Translations under genes and position numbers: made by a program
Notes under the pieces: model-generated
Database searches by the model: none
Told to the model about the DNA's origin: nothing
Seen by the model: the letters and a program-made list of their open reading frames with translations, nothing else
Assembly (NCBI GenBank): GCA_964596185.1
Contig: CAZQUE010000145.1
Span: 1 to 7,756, forward strand
Reading direction: 5' to 3'
Length of the DNA: 7,756 nt
Source of the DNA: DYKG01 sp964596185
GTDB taxonomy: Bacteria > Muiribacteriota > Ozemobacteria > Ozemobacterales > Ozemobacteraceae
Shown: in pieces, positions 4,681 to 7,756 of the stretch
Position numbering within the stretch: position 1 is the first letter of the stretch
How the letters are laid out: each line of letters starts with the position of its first letter

Positions 4681-6984
4681 ATGAGGCAAACAAAGATAAA
4701 TAGCGGAATTTTCCCGATCAAGGGATTTCTTGCCACAATTTTGTGCCTGCTGTTGCCGGCAGTCATTTTTGCACAGTCTGCGGCTTTTCAGGACCTTCCG
4801 GCTGATCACTGGGCCCACAGCGATGTGGATTTTCTGGTCAGACAGGGTTACATGGAAGGCTATCCCGACGGCACTTTCAAAGGCCGCAAAGTGACTACCC
4901 GCTATGATGTTGCGTTAATTCTCGCGCGCATTCTCAAGCGCATGGAAGAAAAGGAGGCCACCTTAGAAGCTTCTACCGAAGAAGAACGTGCCGCTCTTTC
5001 GCGTTTAACCAAAGAATTTCGTGACGAACTTGGTTTGCTCGATGTTCGCGTCGATTCGCTCGAACGACGAATGGTCACCAATGAAAACAAGGTGCGCGAG
5101 CTTGAAACTCTGCTGCCGAAAGTTAAGATCTCCGGCTTCTACCGTGGCCGCGGCCAGTATATAGTCGAACCCTCAACCGTTGGTCGCAATGAATACGGTG
5201 GCACGGCCTCTTTCAGCGATCCTGGTCTGGTAACTTTTTATCAGCAGATCTATTTGCGCTTTACCGGCAAACCGCTTGGTGAAAAAATCGAAACTTTCTA
5301 TGAACTCTACGGTTACATGAAAGGCTATAACTGGAACAAGCTCGTATACAACGATGCCGGAAAAGATTATGGCCAGAACCCATTCGATAATATCGATGAT
5401 TATGTTTATCGGGTTCAGAACGATCGTTATGTGCAGTCAAACAAAATGCACATTGTCAGCAAGGCCAAGTCAATGAAGGTTCGCGTTTTTACCGGCGAAT
5501 CGGCGACCGGTATCGATAACCCGATGAATATCCTGACCGAAGACACCTATGTCGTTGATCCATATCAGGGTATTGAAGTTTCTGGCTCTGAGAGCGGGGT
5601 TTCTTATCAGGGTTCTATTTTGAAGAATGACCTCTATCGCGGCACTTCAGATGAATCTGAAATGATTACCGGGCGCGTTGTCTGGAAACTGCCGAAAAAA
5701 TTCAGTGAAGATGATTTCTCGGTGGGAACCTCTTTTGCTGAAAAGATTTTTGACTATAAAACCCGTGGTAACTCAAATACCGTTCGCGGCGTCGACATGA
5801 ACTATTCAACCGACCGTGTCGGCAAGGTGCAGGCGACCGCCGAATTTTTGACTTCGACCGATTATCATTACGACAATGGCGAGAAAATTAACAAAAATCT
5901 CGGCGATGAAGGCAGTCGCTTTGATATTAGCCTGCAAAACGGTGGATTTACCGGCACAATCAAACATTATGATTTCGGCAAAGATTTTCGGGCGATTATG
6001 GCGCCAGTATGGGCTTATGACGTTGGCGATCCTGATGATTACCCATTCAATCACAAAGTTGACAGTAACTATGGTAACCCGGATTTCCTGGGTGAAAAAC
6101 TGACCCGCTTCTCATTGAACTATGATTTCGGCAACAAGCTTCTGGCCATTGCCAACAATCTTTCAATGGAAGCAACCTATTTGTCGAAAACCTGGGAAGT
6201 TGATCAAAATGACCCATCACCGACCGATGGTCTGTCTGGGCGCAAATTCACCTTTCAGCTTTTGTCTGACTTTACCGACAATACGACTTTGAAATATGAT
6301 TTCGTGCAGAAATGGGATGCCCTTGAAGAAGAGTCCGGCTGGATTTCAAATGCACTCGAACTGAATCTTAAATTGAGTGACTCAGTCAGCACCAAAGGCA
6401 AAATCTTTGTCTTGAGTGATCCGGATGACAAATACGAAGAAAATGGCACTGTCTATGAATATAACGAGCGCATCGGCTATTTTGAAATCAACTCTGACAT
6501 CAACCCCAGAGTCTATGCCAAAGGCAGCGTCGAACACCAGGTGCGCTGGGCCAATGCCAGCAAAGAAAACATTCGTGTCGACTACATCGGCGAAGCGACC
6601 TACAATCTGACGCCGACGACCAGTCTTACCGGTGGCGTGCAGCATGTCGATTACGAAGACAGCTTCAATGGCTCAAATTCGAGCCTGGCCAACGCCATCA
6701 TCACAGAATTGAAAAAGAACTTTACCAACAAGTTCCGTGGCCGTGCCTTCTATTCAAGGGGCATCATCGACTTCAAGGATGGCCTGACCGATACCGTAGA
6801 TCGAGAAAACATTTATGGTGAGCTGATTTATGATGTCAGCAAAGATGCAACCATTACCTTCAAGTTCGGCTACGACTACCCCAATAACTGGCGCTGGGAC
6901 ATCTCAAGCTACGACAACGGCAGAGATAAACAGAGTATTGAAACACAGAAGATGTTTATCTTCGAGGCAAAAACAAATTTCTAG
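4681..6984 (+). CDS. SLH-domain outer-membrane porin-like protein (OmpM/SomA type)
   Basis: A 767-residue envelope protein. Residues 1-31 form a signal peptide with the hydrophobic core FLATILCLLLPAVIFA. One SLH domain follows at about 36-88, with its hallmarks FQDLPADHW (36-44), GYPDGTF (60-66) and TRYD (73-76). Residues 88-145 are charged and heptad-like and probably form a coiled coil (RVDSLERRMVTNENKVREL). From about 148 to the end the sequence alternates polar and aromatic residues like beta-barrel strands, and it ends FIFEAKTNF with the C-terminal Phe typical of outer-membrane barrels. In OmpM and SomA proteins the SLH domain binds a pyruvylated or otherwise modified peptidoglycan-linked polymer while the barrel sits in the outer membrane, so the protein tethers the two layers and may act as a porin. 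Barrel function and strand number here are inferred. There is no in-frame ATG between 4681 and the signal-peptide core, which supports this start. The lipoprotein gene begins 9 nt downstream. Confidence 0.88.
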   Translation: MRQTKINSGIFPIKGFLATILCLLLPAVIFAQSAAFQDLPADHWAHSDVDFLVRQGYMEGYPDGTFKGRKVTTRYDVALILARILKRMEEKEATLEASTEEERAALSRLTKEFRDELGLLDVRVDSLERRMVTNENKVRELETLLPKVKISGFYRGRGQYIVEPSTVGRNEYGGTASFSDPGLVTFYQQIYLRFTGKPLGEKIETFYELYGYMKGYNWNKLVYNDAGKDYGQNPFDNIDDYVYRVQNDRYVQSNKMHIVSKAKSMKVRVFTGESATGIDNPMNILTEDTYVVDPYQGIEVSGSESGVSYQGSILKNDLYRGTSDESEMITGRVVWKLPKKFSEDDFSVGTSFAEKIFDYKTRGNSNTVRGVDMNYSTDRVGKVQATAEFLTSTDYHYDNGEKINKNLGDEGSRFDISLQNGGFTGTIKHYDFGKDFRAIMAPVWAYDVGDPDDYPFNHKVDSNYGNPDFLGEKLTRFSLNYDFGNKLLAIANNLSMEATYLSKTWEVDQNDPSPTDGLSGRKFTFQLLSDFTDNTTLKYDFVQKWDALEEESGWISNALELNLKLSDSVSTKGKIFVLSDPDDKYEENGTVYEYNERIGYFEINSDINPRVYAKGSVEHQVRWANASKENIRVDYIGEATYNLTPTTSLTGGVQHVDYEDSFNGSNSSLANAIITELKKNFTNKFRGRAFYSRGIIDFKDGLTDTVDRENIYGELIYDVSKDATITFKFGYDYPNNWRWDISSYDNGRDKQSIETQKMFIFEAKTNF

Positions 6985-6987
6985 GAA
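6983..6987 (+). promoter_or_regulatory. Ribosome binding site of the lipoprotein gene, overlapping the porin stop
   Basis: AGGAA begins inside the TAG stop of the porin gene and lies 6-7 nt before the ATG at 6994. This suggests the two genes share a transcript and that ribosomes leaving the porin message can reload. Confidence 0.6.
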
Positions 6988-6993
6988 CCTGAT

Positions 6994-7756
6994 ATGAAAA
7001 AAACATTAATGCTTATAGTGCTGGCACTTGTCGCTTTGACTTCAACCGGCTGCATTCAGGAAGCACTTGTGATACCGGTCGCTACCGTAACCGGTAAGGT
7101 TGCTGTTCCTGCCGGCAAGGTTCCAACCGGCATCAAAGTGACCGTTGCCGGCGAGAGTACTTATTCTTACGTTAATGAAAAAGGCGAATATTCACTTGAA
7201 TTCAGAAAGTCTGGGAGATTTCTTCTGGTGGCCCGCGGACGAGACTTTGATGTAAACTACACCTGGGTCGATGCAGAAATTGAAAAGACAGTAACCGCGC
7301 CTGAAATTTCTGTTGACGAGAAGATTGTTGGTGAAGGCTTGTGGATTGCCACGATCGTTGATTTTCCGACTGCGATAAATTTTTCGATTACTTCAGTTTC
7401 GCCTCTTTGGGAACCAAGTTCCCAGGCGATGTTCGATGATGGAACTCATGGCGACAAGTTGGCGAATGACGGCATCTACACCCTGCGTCTGACCAATCTC
7501 AAAACCGGTTCACAGCAATATTCATTTAAATACACTCAGGATGATGGTAGCGAAAAGACCAGCATCAAAGATCCGCATCGAGAAGGTGATCGAAACAGCA
7601 TTTCTGAACTCATAATTCCAGAGTCTACGGTCAAACTTGCTCGCGGTCAGGTTACCAGTGATCTAACCGGTATCAACTATTCCGAGGTCAAGCTTTCTAC
7701 CAAGAAAGGCTCTCGCACAATTTTCTGTGACAGCGACGGTGCTTACAACATGCCAA
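6994..7756 (+). CDS. Lipoprotein with tandem carboxypeptidase-regulatory-like and Ig-like domains (partial, C-terminus outside window)
   Basis: The frame is open for 254 codons from ATG 6994 to the window edge. Residues 1-20 form a lipoprotein signal: MKK, a hydrophobic core LMLIVLALVAL, and a lipobox-like STGC with lipid-acceptor C20. The -3 residue is Ser rather than the preferred Leu, so the signal is good but not ideal. Residues 30-108 resemble a carboxypeptidase regulatory-like beta-sandwich (TVTGKV, then NEKGEYSLEF). Residues 112-185 look like an Ig-like beta domain carrying the loop DDGTHGDKLANDGIY (148-162), a pattern often seen in secreted proteins with Ca-binding-like loops. From 212 a second regulatory-like repeat starts (ARGQV, later DSDGAYNMP) and is cut by the window. 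Such modules bind partners or glycans and are not catalytic in themselves. It probably sits at the outer membrane and is transcribed with the SLH porin, which suggests a shared envelope role. No specific function can be assigned. Confidence 0.82.
   Translation, partial: MKKTLMLIVLALVALTSTGCIQEALVIPVATVTGKVAVPAGKVPTGIKVTVAGESTYSYVNEKGEYSLEFRKSGRFLLVARGRDFDVNYTWVDAEIEKTVTAPEISVDEKIVGEGLWIATIVDFPTAINFSITSVSPLWEPSSQAMFDDGTHGDKLANDGIYTLRLTNLKTGSQQYSFKYTQDDGSEKTSIKDPHREGDRNSISELIIPESTVKLARGQVTSDLTGINYSEVKLSTKKGSRTIFCDSDGAYNMP

Noticed and set aside
4660..4818. N-terminal extension of the minus-strand membrane protein to 4818
   Set aside because: This would overlap the signal peptide and start region of the porin gene on the other strand and adds a Cys/Arg/Gln-rich stretch unlike the rest of the protein.
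4902..6645. Antisense and alternate-frame open stretches within the porin gene
   Set aside because: They are short, lack ribosome sites and recognisable domains, and are explained as shadows of a long, well-supported coding frame.

Overview
The window looks like an ordinary chromosomal stretch from a diderm (outer-membrane) bacterium with moderate GC. The best lineage clue is a 767-residue protein with a signal peptide, one S-layer-homology (SLH) domain, a short coiled coil and a long beta-barrel-like region ending in Phe. This OmpM/SomA-type design is known from Negativicutes, Cyanobacteria, Synergistetes, Deinococcus-Thermus and some uncultured diderm phyla (Riflebacteria-like lineages are one guess). 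The sequence alone does not fix the phylum. I see no tRNA, rRNA, CRISPR array, transposase, integrase or phage gene.

Layout. (1) 1-350, minus strand: the N-terminal part of a metallo-beta-lactamase-fold hydrolase, cut by the window edge. (2) 351-437: a short divergent promoter region. (3) 438-3374, plus strand: a tightly packed, probably co-transcribed run of four genes: a DUF457/YdjM-type membrane metal-dependent hydrolase, a HemW-like radical SAM protein (ATGA overlap with the gene before), an OsmC-family protein (15-nt gap) and a secreted trypsin-like serine protease (4-nt gap). (4) About 4614-3349, minus strand: a five-helix membrane protein with a C-terminal TPR-like domain. Its 3' end overlaps the protease gene tail-to-tail by 26 bp. 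(5) About 4579-4680: a second divergent regulatory region, rich in T tracts and containing a short dyad. (6) 4681-6984, plus strand: the SLH porin-like protein. (7) 6994 to the window end, plus strand: a lipoprotein built of carboxypeptidase-regulatory-like and Ig-like beta domains, starting 9 nt after the porin stop and cut by the window edge.

Most of the gene content concerns the envelope. The porin probably bridges outer membrane and peptidoglycan, the lipoprotein is a likely surface or periplasmic partner, the TPR membrane protein should present its helical repeats in the periplasm, and the protease is exported. HemW and OsmC point to heme or iron and redox/peroxide housekeeping. I do not see a clear new defence or mobile system. 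The points most worth a second look are the SLH-porin/lipoprotein pair with its divergent TPR membrane protein, non-consensus motifs in the HemW-like protein, and several unexplained inverted repeats in or near the divergent and convergent gene boundaries.
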